A stretch of 5,673 bases of DNA. It comes from an uncultured Clostridia bacterium (lineage in GTDB: Bacteria > Bacillota > Clostridia > Oscillospirales > Oscillospiraceae). The translations under genes and the position numbers were made by a program. Location: positions 1 through 5,673 of the forward strand of contig CAMVJF010000122.1 in the NCBI GenBank assembly GCA_947167725.1. The letters are read 5' to 3'. Numbering within the stretch: position 1 is the stretch's first letter; every line of letters begins with the position of its first letter. Positions 5,497 to 5,673 of the stretch are shown piece after piece. The notes below the pieces were generated by a model, which searched no databases, was not told the origin of the DNA, and was given only the letters and a program-made list of their open reading frames with translations.

Positions 5497-5529
5497 AAAA
5501 AAAGCCCGCTGCCTGGCAGCGGGTTTTTT
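5497..5529 (-). terminator. Bidirectional intrinsic terminator
   Basis: CCCGCTG (5505-5511) and CAGCGGG (5517-5523) form a 7-bp stem (9 bp if the loop closes) around CCTGG. Seven A residues (5497-5503) precede it on the plus strand and six T residues (5524-5529) follow, so it can work in both directions. On the minus strand it lies 15 bases after the stop of the membrane protein entering from the right edge, and so probably ends that transcript. It would also cut off read-through into the leucine-rich-repeat frame. Confidence 0.9.
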
Positions 5530-5544
5530 ATTGTCATAATGTAT

Positions 5545-5673
5545 CTATAAAAAAGCATCCAGTAGGAAATCCATCACTATCATGTACGCAGCAGAAAGCA
5601 CTACTGATACTACAGCCGGAACGGTTATCAGCTTGTAGCCCTGTTTTTTGCACTTTGGAATCGATGAAAAGAA
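5545..5673 (-). CDS. C-terminus of an unidentified membrane protein (partial)
   Basis: The frame is open from the right edge for 42 residues to a TAG at 5545-5547. It begins FFSSIPKCKKQGYKLITV, is rich in Lys and Cys at the start, and then has one long hydrophobic stretch (about residues 16-42, LITVPAVVSVVLSAAYMI then MDFLLDAFL) that reads as a C-terminal transmembrane helix. Positively charged residues before the helix suggest that end is cytoplasmic. A terminator follows 15 bases after the stop, which supports a real gene end. Composition is visibly more A+T-rich than in the other genes here, with codons such as GTA, CTA, TTA and ATA that they rarely use, so transfer or a different genomic neighbourhood is possible. 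I do not recognise the family. Confidence 0.6.
   Translation of the reverse strand, partial: FFSSIPKCKKQGYKLITVPAVVSVVLSAAYMIVMDFLLDAFL

Noticed and set aside
5223..5558. Minus-strand open frame of 111 codons through the right-hand terminator
   Set aside because: It reads through the terminator and becomes a Ser/Arg-rich shadow of the repeat frame. It has no ribosome site at either ATG.

Overview
The window looks like chromosomal DNA from a GC-rich member of the Firmicutes, most plausibly a gut clostridial lineage such as Oscillospiraceae. I infer this from the high-GC third codon positions, AGGAGG-type ribosome sites, sigma-A-like promoters with extended -10 elements, and the gene families present. 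No RNA gene, CRISPR array, insertion sequence or origin is visible. No gap without a gene exceeds 300 bases.

Layout, left to right. Bases 1-116 are non-coding and hold small inverted repeats. A subgroup-Ic aspartate aminotransferase is on the minus strand (117-1391). It faces away from a plus-strand pair: a TSUP (TauE/SafE) permease (1667-2446) followed directly, as TGAATG, by an aspartate/glutamate racemase (2447-3154). The divergent gap (1392-1666) has a recognisable promoter for each direction. The pair ends in a clear intrinsic terminator. An AT-rich promoter region (about 3190-3354) then drives a DAACS-family dicarboxylate/amino acid:cation symporter (3355-4593), which ends at a 13-bp hairpin. 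Beyond it, on the minus strand, is a leucine-rich-repeat reading frame (4672-5487) with no acceptable start. A terminator (5497-5529) separates it from the C-terminus of a membrane protein that runs off the right edge (5545-5673) and is visibly richer in A+T.

How the genes may work together. Three of the four complete genes handle acidic amino acids: uptake (DAACS), racemisation (Asp/Glu racemase) and transamination (aspartate aminotransferase). The TSUP permease is translationally adjacent to the racemase. Its substrate cannot be read from sequence; a sulfur oxyanion or organic acid made during amino acid breakdown is a reasonable guess. These genes lie in at least three transcription units, so the shared theme is an inference and not proof of one pathway.

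I see no clear case for an undescribed biological system. The most unusual spot is 4672-5490: an intact leucine-rich-repeat frame lacking its start, signal peptide and promoter, and abutting another gene's terminator.
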